Shown one piece after another: positions 55,596-63,997 of a DNA stretch of 64,000 bases (positions are counted from its first letter, which is position 1; each line of letters begins with the position of its first letter). Made by a program: the position numbers and the translations under genes. The notes beneath the pieces are model-generated. The model did not search any database. It was not told where the DNA came from and worked only from the letters and a program-made list of their open reading frames with translations. Source of the stretch: Microbacterium sp. cx-55 (lineage in GTDB: Bacteria; Actinomycetota; Actinomycetes; Actinomycetales; Microbacteriaceae); NCBI RefSeq assembly GCF_021117345.1, contig NZ_CP088261.1:1116001-1180000 (forward strand), in the 5' to 3' direction.

Positions 55596-57358
55596 CGGAC
55601 GGCCTCGTCGCGGGCCGGTTCCGGTTGACGGCGCTCCGCGGCAGCGGCGGGACGGCCGCCGTTTTCGCGGCGGTCGATGAGCAGGTGGGGCATCCGGTCG
55701 CGCTCAAGCTGCTGCATCCGCACCTCGCGGCCGACCGCGCCGTCTGGGCGGCTTTCTTCGAGGAGGTGCGGGCCGCGCAGTCGATCGTGCACCCCCTGGT
55801 GGCGGAGATCTTCGATGCCGGCACGGTGGAGACCGATCCGCCGGTCGTCTGGATCGCGATGGAGCTGGTCGAGGGCGTCACGCTCGAAGAGCACGTCCGC
55901 GCCCACGGTCCGCTGCCGAGTGCCGCGGCGCGGGTCCTGATGGACGGGCTGCTGGATGCGCTCGCCGCCGCCCACGCCGAGGGCGTGGTGCACCGGGATC
56001 TCACCCCGGCCAACGTCATGATCGCGTCCGACGCGCTCGAGCCGTTCGATCCGATGCTGTTCCGTCGCCGCATCCGCCTCCTGGACTTCGGGCTGGCCGA
56101 TGTGCCCGGACGCACGACGCGCGGGTCGGACGCGCTGCTGGCGGGCACGGCGGCCGCCCCGGCCGGGGTCGTGGCGAGCGTGCCGTACGCCTCACCGGAG
56201 CAGCTGTCGGGCGCACCGGTCACGGAGGCCAGCGACCTCTACCAGGCCGGGGCGACGCTGTTCTTCGCGCTGACGGGCCGCGTTCCGTTCCGTGGCGCCA
56301 GCGATGTCGTCGTGCGCGCGCACCTGACGGCACCCCCGCCGGTGCCCTCGGCGGAGCGTCCGGGCATCGACCGCGCGATGGACCGGGTCGTGACGACGGC
56401 GATGCTCAAGCGCCCGGCCGATCGGTTCGCGAATGCGGGGGAGATGCGGCGGGCGCTCGCGCCGGCAGACACCGGCGTCACCGCGGCCGCGGTCACCGGA
56501 AGCGCCGACACGGGTCGCGCAGACACGGCGGTCACCCGGGCGCAGCCGGGCCTCCCGAGCGGCGGCATTCCGGCGACGGATCCGGATGCGGATGCGGACG
56601 CGGATGCGCGCGCGGCCACCCGGGTCTACCGCACCTCGGTGCCCGAGTCCGGGGCCGGCGCATCCGGACCCCCGCACGGAGCAGCGGCCGGTCGTCGTCC
56701 GCGCTGGCCCGCCTGGGCCGCGGGGGGAGTCGGCGCGGTCGCGCTGATCGGCATCATCGCGCTCTCCGCGGCAGCGGGATCGGCGCCGTCGGCCGTCCCG
56801 CCTCCCGTCTCATCCGCTCCGACACCGACTGTGACGGCCTCCACGTCGGCTCCGTCGCCCGCCGAGACCGTTCCGGTGCTCGTCGACGTCCCCCCGATCG
56901 TCGGGATGCCCGTCGGTGACGCCCGAGGTGTGCTCGCCGCGGCGGGCTTCGCGGTCGGCGCCGAGACGGCCGTCGACGGAACCACGCCCGCGGGCGTCGT
57001 CGTCGCCGCCGACCCCGCCTCCGGCTCTCGGCGCCCGGTCGGCACCGCCGTCTCCGTCCAGGTCGCCTCGGGCCGGAACGCGATCCCCGCGGTGATGGGC
57101 CTATCGATCGCAGAGGCCGCGGCCCTGGTGAGTGCGGCGGGATTCGTGCCCACGGTGGAGTACGCCGGCGCGGGCGAACCGGATGTCGTCGTCGCCGCCG
57201 CGCCCGCGGCCGGCGCCGTGGTCGCGTTGGGCACCGGAGTCACGCTCTGGGCGCCCGCATCCGCTCCTCCCGCCGTGACCCCGACACCGGTCCCCGCCCC
57301 GTCGAGTCCGAGTCCCGCGCCGGTGCCCTCGCCGACCGCGACGCAGGGGGCGCCATGA
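55592..57358 (+). CDS. Serine/threonine protein kinase with two PASTA domains
   Basis: 588 residues. The kinase domain (about 8-290) has the Gly loop LRGSGGTAAV, Lys39 in VALKLLHPHL, Asp136 and Asn141 in VHRDLTPANVM, DFG (Asp165) and YASPEQL. The Lys normally found in HRDxKPxN is Thr138 here. A juxtamembrane linker rich in Asp/Ala is followed by one membrane helix (about 367-388) and two extracellular PASTA domains (about 428-495 and 497-560), which bind muropeptides in relatives. The tail is Pro/Ser-rich. Probably senses cell-wall state; activity is likely but should be tested. Confidence 0.88.
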   Translation: MTDGLVAGRFRLTALRGSGGTAAVFAAVDEQVGHPVALKLLHPHLAADRAVWAAFFEEVRAAQSIVHPLVAEIFDAGTVETDPPVVWIAMELVEGVTLEEHVRAHGPLPSAAARVLMDGLLDALAAAHAEGVVHRDLTPANVMIASDALEPFDPMLFRRRIRLLDFGLADVPGRTTRGSDALLAGTAAAPAGVVASVPYASPEQLSGAPVTEASDLYQAGATLFFALTGRVPFRGASDVVVRAHLTAPPPVPSAERPGIDRAMDRVVTTAMLKRPADRFANAGEMRRALAPADTGVTAAAVTGSADTGRADTAVTRAQPGLPSGGIPATDPDADADADARAATRVYRTSVPESGAGASGPPHGAAAGRRPRWPAWAAGGVGAVALIGIIALSAAAGSAPSAVPPPVSSAPTPTVTASTSAPSPAETVPVLVDVPPIVGMPVGDARGVLAAAGFAVGAETAVDGTTPAGVVVAADPASGSRRPVGTAVSVQVASGRNAIPAVMGLSIAEAAALVSAAGFVPTVEYAGAGEPDVVVAAAPAAGAVVALGTGVTLWAPASAPPAVTPTPVPAPSSPSPAPVPSPTATQGAP

Positions 57359-57493
57359 CGCCGTGCGGCACCCGCCGAACGGGATTACGACACCTCCCGG
57401 ACACGCGGCCAGCATTCGTGGTTCACGCGGTGGCGGGATGCTGACGCGAATGCCCTGGGGAGGGCTCCGCCTGCCCGAAAGACGGAGGAATCG

Positions 57494-58522
57494 ATGACGG
57501 ATGCCGTCACGGAGGTGATCGCGCCGGCCGACAAGCCAGCGCAGGCACCGATACGCTCGCTGCGCTCGCTGCCGGTGTTCTCGGACCGCGTGTTCCGCAC
57601 GGTGTGCTTCGCCGCGGGCGGGGTGACGGTGGCGATCATGCTCGCCGTCGGCGTGTTCCTCACGGCGCGGGGAGGACAGGCGCTCTCGTCGTCGGGCTTC
57701 TCGTTCCTGTGGGTGCAGGAGTGGAACCCGCAGGAGGGCGTGCCGGACTCGTTCGGAATCGCGGCCGTGCTCTTCGGCACCGTCACGATCGCCGCGATCG
57801 CGTTGGCGTTCTCCTTCCCGCTCGCTCTCGGCACGGCTCTGCTGATCAGCGAGGTGCTGCCGGCGGGGGTCAAGCGCGCCATGACGACGATCGTCGACCT
57901 CATGGCTGCCGTCCCGAGTGTCGTCTTCGGTCTCTGGGGGGTGCAGTTCCTGCAGGAGAACGTGATCCCGGTCGCCCAGTGGATCTCGAAGTACCTCGGC
58001 GCCATCCCGATCTTCGCCGTGACGGATGCGGAGGGGATCGGCCTCACCGACGCGAGCGCCTTCACCTCGTCGGCGTTCATCGCGGGCATGGTGGTGGCGC
58101 TCATGGTGCTCCCGACCCAGACCTCGATCATGCGCGAGGCCTTCTCGCAGGCGCCGATCGGCGAACGGGAGGGCGCTCTCGCGCTCGGCTCGACGCGGTG
58201 GGGGATGATCCGCACCGTCGTGCTGCCGTTCGGTCGCGGCGGGATCATCGGCGGCACGATGCTCGGCCTCGGGCGTGCGCTCGGCGAGACGATCGCGGTG
58301 TACATGATCATCTCGCCGATCTTCACGATCAACTGGGAGGTGCTGAAGACCGGCACCAACTCGGTGTCGGCCCTCATCGCGCTCCGCTACGGCGAGTCCA
58401 GCGAGTTCGGGCTGTCGGCCCTGATGGCCGCGGGCCTCGCCCTCTTCCTCATCACCCTCGTGATCAACTTCACGGCGTCATCGGTCGTCGCCCGTTCGCG
58501 GTCGGGAGCGGAAAGCACATGA
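57494..58522 (+). CDS. pstC: Phosphate ABC transporter permease PstC
   Basis: 342 residues with six membrane helices. MAAVPSVVFGLWGVQFL and EREGALALGSTRWGMIRTVVLPFGRGGIIGGTMLGLGRALGETIAV (the EAA loop) are PstC hallmarks. WVQEWNPQEGVPDSFGIAAVLFGT is the usual first periplasmic loop. The ribosome-binding site is GGAGGAA. It starts a pstC-pstA-pstS unit in which each gene overlaps the next. In the usual order pstS comes first and pstB last; no pstB is visible here. Confidence 0.94.
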   Translation: MTDAVTEVIAPADKPAQAPIRSLRSLPVFSDRVFRTVCFAAGGVTVAIMLAVGVFLTARGGQALSSSGFSFLWVQEWNPQEGVPDSFGIAAVLFGTVTIAAIALAFSFPLALGTALLISEVLPAGVKRAMTTIVDLMAAVPSVVFGLWGVQFLQENVIPVAQWISKYLGAIPIFAVTDAEGIGLTDASAFTSSAFIAGMVVALMVLPTQTSIMREAFSQAPIGEREGALALGSTRWGMIRTVVLPFGRGGIIGGTMLGLGRALGETIAVYMIISPIFTINWEVLKTGTNSVSALIALRYGESSEFGLSALMAAGLALFLITLVINFTASSVVARSRSGAEST

Positions 58523-59778
58523 CCACGATCACCGCCGCCGAACGGCAGGCAGAAGACGAACGCCGCGCCGCCCCCGCGCGCACGACCGTGCCGCGGCCGT
58601 ACCAGGGCCGCGCGCGCCCGGAGCGTCGCCGCCCCGGCACGGTCGCGCTGGAGGACACCTTCGACCTCGTCGGGGCGCTTCTGGCCGGCGGATCGGTGGC
58701 GACGCTGCTGTTCGGGTGGATCGCGCCGCTGTCGGGCGCCGTCGGCTGGGTCGTGGTCGCCTACCTCGTCTTCCTGATCTCGTACGCGGTGCTCGTCTCC
58801 CTCCGCGCCGACCGTCTCGCCGTGATGAACCGGATCGTGACGGTGCTGCTGTGCAGCGCGGGGCTGGCCGTTCTCGCGGTGCTCCTGTTCGTCGTGCTGT
58901 ACACCGTCGGCCGCGGCGTTCCGGCGCTGTCGAATCTCAACTTCTTCGTCGAGACGATGCGGTTCGCCGGACCCCTGGATCCGCTGGAAGTGGGCGGAAT
59001 CGCGCACGCGATCGTCGGCACCCTGATTCAGATCTCCATCGCGCTGGCGATCACCGTGCCGCTCGGCATCACGACGGCCGTGTTCCTCAACGAGATCGGC
59101 GGACGCTTCGCCCGCTTCGTCCGCACCGTGTCCGACGCGATGACGGCGCTGCCCTCGATCGTGGCGGGCTTGTTCGTCTACGCCGCGCTGATCACCCTGG
59201 TCACCAAGGAACGCTCCGGTTTCGCCGCATCCATCGCCATCACCGTGATGATGCTGCCGATCGTGATCCGCTCGGCCGACGTGGTGCTGCGCCTCGTACC
59301 GCACCAGCTCCGCGAGGCGTCCTACGCGCTCGGCTCGTCGCGCTGGCGGACGGTGTGGAAGGTCGTTCTGCCGACCTCCCGTTCGGGGCTGGCGACGGCC
59401 GTCATCCTCGGTACCGCTCGCGGGATCGGTGAAACGTCGCCGGTGCTCCTCACCTCGGGAGTCACCGCCGAGATGAACACGAACCCGTTCTCCGGGCCCA
59501 TGATCTCGCTGCCCCTCCAGGTGTTCACCTTCGTGCAGTCGCCCGAACCGAACATGGTCGCCCGCGGATTCGGCACGGCCGCCGTGCTCATCCTGCTCGT
59601 GCTGAGCCTGTTCGTCGTCGCTCGCCTCATCGGCGGGCGCGGCGCGGGAATCCTCTCCGACGGTCAGCGCCGTCGGGCCACCCGGCGCTCGCAGGACGAC
59701 CTCATCCGCATCGTCACCCGCTCGACGCTTCCCGACTACGCCGTTCCGGCACGTACCCGCCCGCAGGAGAACCCGTGA
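58519..59778 (+). CDS. pstA: Phosphate ABC transporter permease PstA
   Basis: 419 residues, longer than typical PstA because of a basic, Arg/Pro-rich cytoplasmic N-terminus (about 1-50) and two extra helices before the channel domain. Channel landmarks: AHAIVGTLIQISIALAITVPLGI, MTALPSIVAGLFVYA, LREASYALGSSRWRTVWKVVLPTSRSGL and RGIGETSPVLLTSG. ATG 58519 overlaps the pstC stop. Confidence 0.92.
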   Translation: MTTITAAERQAEDERRAAPARTTVPRPYQGRARPERRRPGTVALEDTFDLVGALLAGGSVATLLFGWIAPLSGAVGWVVVAYLVFLISYAVLVSLRADRLAVMNRIVTVLLCSAGLAVLAVLLFVVLYTVGRGVPALSNLNFFVETMRFAGPLDPLEVGGIAHAIVGTLIQISIALAITVPLGITTAVFLNEIGGRFARFVRTVSDAMTALPSIVAGLFVYAALITLVTKERSGFAASIAITVMMLPIVIRSADVVLRLVPHQLREASYALGSSRWRTVWKVVLPTSRSGLATAVILGTARGIGETSPVLLTSGVTAEMNTNPFSGPMISLPLQVFTFVQSPEPNMVARGFGTAAVLILLVLSLFVVARLIGGRGAGILSDGQRRRATRRSQDDLIRIVTRSTLPDYAVPARTRPQENP

Positions 59779-61259
59779 TCCCTCGTTTCCGCCGCCGCGC
59801 CGTCTGCGGTGCGCTCGTCGCGCTCATCGTCAGCGCCCTCGCGTTCGGCGCCGCCGTTCCGGCGTCCGCTGCGTCCTACGTCGCGATCGCCGGGTCGGGG
59901 TCGACGTGGTCGCAGAACGCGCTGGACCAGTGGCGTCGCAACGTCGCGAGCAACTACGGCATGACCGTGAACTTCTCGGGCACCGGATCGTCTGCGGGAC
60001 GCAGCGACTTCATCAAGGGCTCCGTCGACTTCGCGGTCAGCGAGATCCCGTTCCAGCGCACCCCGGAAGACGGATCCGCCCCCGAGATCTCCGAGCGCGG
60101 CTATGCCTACCTGCCGATCGTGGCGGGCGGTACGTCGCTGATGTACAACCTCAAGATCGGCGGCAAGAAGGTCGACAACCTGCAGATGTCGGGCGATGTG
60201 GTCGCGAAGATCTTCGCCGGGCAGATCAAGAAGTGGAACGATCCCGCGATCGTCGCCGACAACCCGGGTCTCGCGCTGCCCGACAAAGACATCATGCCCG
60301 TCGTCCGTTCCGATGGATCCGGGTCGACCGCGCAGTTCACGAAGTGGATGGCGACGCAGTACCCGAGCATCTGGACGACCCCGATGACCTCGCAGTTCCC
60401 GACGTCGAAGCTGTCGGCGTACAAGGCCCAGAGCGGCTCGCTCGGGGTGTCGGGTTACGTGAGCCAGAACTACGGCGAGGGCTCGATCACCTACGTCGAA
60501 TACTCCTACGCCATGAAGTCCGGGTTTCCCGTCGTGAAGGTGAAGAACGCGGCCGGGAGCTACGTCGAGCCGACCGCCGCGAACGTCGAGGTGGCGCTGC
60601 GCGCCGCGCGCATCAACGAGGACACGGGCTCGCCGGACTATCTGACCCAGATCCTCGACGGGGTCTACAACAACCCCGACCCGGTGGCGTATCCGATGTC
60701 GAGCTACTCGTACATGATCGTGCCGACGCAGGCGACCGGAATCTTCAACGAGAGCAAGGGCTACACGCTCGGAGAGTTCGTCAAGTACGTCGTGTGCCAG
60801 GGGCAGAAGCAGGCGGGCGCGCTCGGATACTCGCCGCTGCCGAACAACCTGGTCGAGGCGGCCTTCAAGCAGATCAGCAAGATCCCGGGCTCGCAGGTCG
60901 GCGCGTACGACGCGAACTCCTGCAGCAACACCGGAGCTGCCGGGAGCGGTGATCCGACGACGGGCGCAGCTCCCGCCGCGGCAGGCGCCGCCGGTGGCGG
61001 AACGGCCGCGGCCGCGGGGACGGATGCGGCGGCCGCGGCATCCGGTGCGGCGGTCGGCGGCGACGCCGTGTACGACGCGAACGGCAACCTCGTCTCCGGC
61101 TCTGCCGCGGGTGGCGCCGCTGCTGTTTCCGCCCCGTTCACCCTGGCCTCCGACGCCGGTGGTGTCGCGCAGATCGGAATGCTCGCCGCGGCTCTCCTGC
61201 TGCTCGCCGCGGTCCTCGTGCCGCCGCTGCTGATGCGTCGCCGTCGCGCGACGCGCTGA
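59775..61259 (+). CDS. pstS: PstS-type phosphate-binding protein with C-terminal membrane anchor
   Basis: 494 residues. The signal peptide (1-33, ending PASAAS) has no lipobox cysteine. Phosphate-site motifs: GSGST (40-44), GTGSSAG (69-75), DFAVSE (Glu90 where PstS usually has Asp) and RSDGSGST (Arg178, Asp180, Ser182). A long Ala/Gly linker (about 388-445) leads to a C-terminal helix (about 465-487) and RRRRATR, so the binding domain is tethered to the membrane by its C-terminus instead of by lipid. No LPXTG. GTG start overlaps pstA. Confidence 0.9.
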   Translation: MIPRFRRRAVCGALVALIVSALAFGAAVPASAASYVAIAGSGSTWSQNALDQWRRNVASNYGMTVNFSGTGSSAGRSDFIKGSVDFAVSEIPFQRTPEDGSAPEISERGYAYLPIVAGGTSLMYNLKIGGKKVDNLQMSGDVVAKIFAGQIKKWNDPAIVADNPGLALPDKDIMPVVRSDGSGSTAQFTKWMATQYPSIWTTPMTSQFPTSKLSAYKAQSGSLGVSGYVSQNYGEGSITYVEYSYAMKSGFPVVKVKNAAGSYVEPTAANVEVALRAARINEDTGSPDYLTQILDGVYNNPDPVAYPMSSYSYMIVPTQATGIFNESKGYTLGEFVKYVVCQGQKQAGALGYSPLPNNLVEAAFKQISKIPGSQVGAYDANSCSNTGAAGSGDPTTGAAPAAAGAAGGGTAAAAGTDAAAAASGAAVGGDAVYDANGNLVSGSAAGGAAAVSAPFTLASDAGGVAQIGMLAAALLLLAAVLVPPLLMRRRRATR

Positions 61260-61271
61260 TCCGGCGCGCCC

Positions 61272-61290
61272 GTCACCTGCCGTTCACCCG
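61272..61290 (+). promoter_or_regulatory. Possible PHO-box-like direct repeat
   Basis: GTCACC (61272) and GTTCACC (61282) place the TCACC cores exactly 11 nt apart, as in actinobacterial PhoP boxes. It lies between pstS and the next gene, about 80 nt upstream of a -10. Confidence 0.3.
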
Positions 61291-61362
61291 GCGGAGGGCA
61301 ACCGGACGACCGCACGCCCCGCCCGTTCGCGCTGCGGACAGGGCGGATTCGCACGCTTTTCA

Positions 61363-61368
61363 TAGCGT
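61363..61368 (+). promoter_or_regulatory. -10 element before the small ORF upstream of the PstS-like protein
   Basis: TAGCGT, 5 nt before ATG 61374. Confidence 0.4.
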
Positions 61369-61373
61369 CAGTC

Positions 61374-61436
61374 ATGGCCGCCGGAGCGGCCGGAATGTGG
61401 CCGCCTGGGGGTGGCCGGAACTGGGGTATCAGGTGA
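61374..61436 (+). CDS. Possible leaderless 20-codon upstream ORF
   Basis: An ATG 5 nt after TAGCGT opens 20 codons (MAAGAAGMWPPGGGRNWGIR). They end in a GTGA overlap with the GTG start of the large secreted protein. It would deliver ribosomes to a start codon that has only a weak ribosome-binding site. May be fortuitous. Confidence 0.4.
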   Translation: MAAGAAGMWPPGGGRNWGIR

Positions 61437-63928
61437 TCCGATCCGGACGCGCACGCACGGTCGCGCGCGCTTCGCTGGCCGGCGTGGTGGCGTTCGCCGC
61501 CGTGCTGTCGGTGTCGGTCGTCGTCGGCGACGCGGCGCACGCCGATGACGGCTCGAACTCGGCCGTCACCGTCTCGGCGAAGGACCAGGACATCTACGTC
61601 GGCACCGCACCCATGCCCGACCTGAAAGTCACCGTGTCGCAGACGACCAACCTCGTCGCGCAAGCGGTCACCGTGTCGTGGACCGGAGGCAAGGAGTCGA
61701 CGCTGCCGAGCGGCCAGACGGGCGGTGAGAACTTCTTGCAGATCATGCAGTGCTGGGGCGATGTCGTCGACGATGACGCCGAGTTCCTGCCGGCGCGCAC
61801 CACCTGTCAGTTCGGGGCCTTCGGTACTCCCGGCGCGAAGCGCGAGGACTCGCCGTCCTCGGCCGCCGCGATCGCCCCCGAGGACGCCCGCTACTCGTAC
61901 TTCGGCACGGGCGGGCTCAACGGCTCGTACACCGGCATTCCGTTCCGCTCCGTTCCCGATCCCGTGACCGGCGAATCGAAGACCATCGCGAAGGTCGACG
62001 ACAAGGGTGCCATCATCCCCGGCGTCAACCTGAACGAGAACGAGTTCTTCACGAAGTACACGACCAACGAGGTGCCGTGGGCGGGCTCCGGCTCCAACGG
62101 CAACGGATCTGTCACCTTCGAGCTGCAGACCTCGCTGCAGTCGCCCGGGCTCGGCTGCGGCGACGCGCAGACCGCGGCGGATGGCGCGGTCACCGGTCGC
62201 GCGTGCTGGCTCGTCGTCGTGCCGCGAGGCGCGGGGACGAACACGGCTTCGCCCCTGTTCTGGGAGCAGTGGAAGCACCGGGTCGCGGTGAAGCTCGACT
62301 TCCAGCCCGTCGGCAACCACTGCGCGATCGGCGCGGGCGAGCAGCAGCTCGCCGGCAGCGAGCTGATCTCGGACGCGGTGTCGTCGTGGCAGCCTGACCT
62401 CTGCGGCGCCGCGGACGGCGACGCGTACACGCTGATCACCACGACCGACATGGATGCCGCCGCCCAGTCGAACACGATCGCGGATGCGCCGCTGACGCTC
62501 ACCTCGCAGCCGCTGGATACCTCGACGGGCCAGACGGACTCGCTCGTCTACGCGCCCGTGGCGCTCGCCGGTATCGCCATCACGTTCGCGGTCGACCGCT
62601 ACCCGTCCGCATCCGCCCCGGCCGACGTGCAGGAGCAGGCACGCGAACCCTTCACCGACATGCGGCTCACACCGAGGTTGCTGGCGAAGCTCCTCACGTC
62701 CTCCTACACGGACGCCCTGCCGACGAACGCCGCCATCGACTACCTGCAGGGAAATCCCCGCAGCATCCTGTTCGACCCGGAGTTCCTCGCCCTCAACCCC
62801 ACCTGGAAGGATCAGGCGATCGTGAGCCCGGCGGTCGCCGACATCATGGTGCCCCAGGGGCGGTCGGGGTACGCGCGGGCCGTCTGGAACTACATCCTCG
62901 CGGACGACGACGCGCGGGCATTCCTCGCCGGAACCCCCGACGCCTGGGGCACTCGCGTCAACCCGCACGCGTCGACGGACACCCAGTGGAGCGGCACGCA
63001 GGATGTGGAGCCGCTCGAGCTGCCCCGCGACGACTTCCCGAAGGCGGATGACGCCGAGGCGTACGCGGGGGAGGACCGCGTCCTCAACTCCGTCACGTGG
63101 CGTCCGTACACGAACGACCTCGCTTCCGGCGCGTATTACGCGCTCCGCGGGGACGGCCTGAACGTCGGCGAGTGGGATCCGATCGCCGTGCCGAAGAAGT
63201 GGACGCGCAAATCCCGCGACCTCGTCGGCGACCGCAAGGTGCTCGCGATGACCGACACCTCCGCATCCGAGCGGTATGAGACGGTGACCGCGTCGCTGCT
63301 CACCCCCTCGGGAACATACGTCTCACCGACGAGCGACGGGCTGCTCGCCGCCGCCGCGGTGATGACGCCGTCCGCGACCCAGCCGCAGGTGTACTCCTTC
63401 GATGCCGCGTCGGCGAGGGCGGCCCGGGCGAGCTCGGCCTACCCGCTCGCGATTCCGGTGTACGCCGCAACGAACGCGACGCTGAACTCCGCCGATGTGA
63501 ACGACAGCTACGCCCGCTTCATCCGTTTCGCGGCGACCGACGGTCAGACGCCGGGCGTGCTGCAGGGCCAGCTCCCCGCGGGCTACGCGCCGATTCCTGA
63601 GGGCTGGCGGGCCCAGTCCCGTGCGGCAGCGGATCTCATCCAGTCCGACCCGGTGGCGGCCCCCGCGGCCCCGCAGCCGGCTCCGGCGGCGGCCACCCCC
63701 GTCGCCGCCGCGCCCGCTCCGGCCGCTGCGGCTCCGGTGGCCGCGGTTCCCGCGGTCGCGGCCGACCCGTCCGCATCCGGCGCCCCCGCCGCGGCGCTCT
63801 CCGCCGGCGCGACACCGGCCGACCCCGAGACCGGCGCCCTCGCCCAGGCGATGCCGCTCAGCCTCCTCGCCGGAGCGCTCGCCGCCGGCGCGGTTCCCTT
63901 CGTCGGTCGCCTGCGCCGACGCCTCTGA
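61433..63928 (+). CDS. Large secreted PstS-like surface protein with C-terminal anchor
   Basis: 831 residues from GTG 61433. The signal peptide (about 1-37, ending AHA) is followed by an extracellular region of about 660 residues with six cysteines that could form three disulfides. LVYAPVALAGIAITFAVD and DMRLTPRLLAKLLTSSYTDA, with NPRSILFDPEFLALNP, mirror the PstS hinge (LPIVAGGTSLMYNL and following). The RSDGSG phosphate motif is absent, so it is a relative of the binding-protein fold that probably does not bind phosphate in the same way. An Ala/Pro/Val linker (about 738-790) precedes a C-terminal helix and RLRRRL. It forms one locus with pstCAS. Function unknown. Confidence 0.75.
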   Translation: MIRSGRARTVARASLAGVVAFAAVLSVSVVVGDAAHADDGSNSAVTVSAKDQDIYVGTAPMPDLKVTVSQTTNLVAQAVTVSWTGGKESTLPSGQTGGENFLQIMQCWGDVVDDDAEFLPARTTCQFGAFGTPGAKREDSPSSAAAIAPEDARYSYFGTGGLNGSYTGIPFRSVPDPVTGESKTIAKVDDKGAIIPGVNLNENEFFTKYTTNEVPWAGSGSNGNGSVTFELQTSLQSPGLGCGDAQTAADGAVTGRACWLVVVPRGAGTNTASPLFWEQWKHRVAVKLDFQPVGNHCAIGAGEQQLAGSELISDAVSSWQPDLCGAADGDAYTLITTTDMDAAAQSNTIADAPLTLTSQPLDTSTGQTDSLVYAPVALAGIAITFAVDRYPSASAPADVQEQAREPFTDMRLTPRLLAKLLTSSYTDALPTNAAIDYLQGNPRSILFDPEFLALNPTWKDQAIVSPAVADIMVPQGRSGYARAVWNYILADDDARAFLAGTPDAWGTRVNPHASTDTQWSGTQDVEPLELPRDDFPKADDAEAYAGEDRVLNSVTWRPYTNDLASGAYYALRGDGLNVGEWDPIAVPKKWTRKSRDLVGDRKVLAMTDTSASERYETVTASLLTPSGTYVSPTSDGLLAAAAVMTPSATQPQVYSFDAASARAARASSAYPLAIPVYAATNATLNSADVNDSYARFIRFAATDGQTPGVLQGQLPAGYAPIPEGWRAQSRAAADLIQSDPVAAPAAPQPAPAAATPVAAAPAPAAAAPVAAVPAVAADPSASGAPAAALSAGATPADPETGALAQAMPLSLLAGALAAGAVPFVGRLRRRL

Positions 63929-63997
63929 CTTTTCCTCTGCACGATTCCCCACCCGAAGTAGTACGTCTTTCCACCCGATGAAGAGAGAGAAAACACT

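Noticed and set aside
57411..57430. PHO box before pstC
   Set aside because: Only one GTTCAC-like core; no second copy at 11-nt spacing.
60761..62968. 735-codon minus-strand frame
   Set aside because: Opposite pstS and the secreted protein, both with signal peptides and clear architecture.
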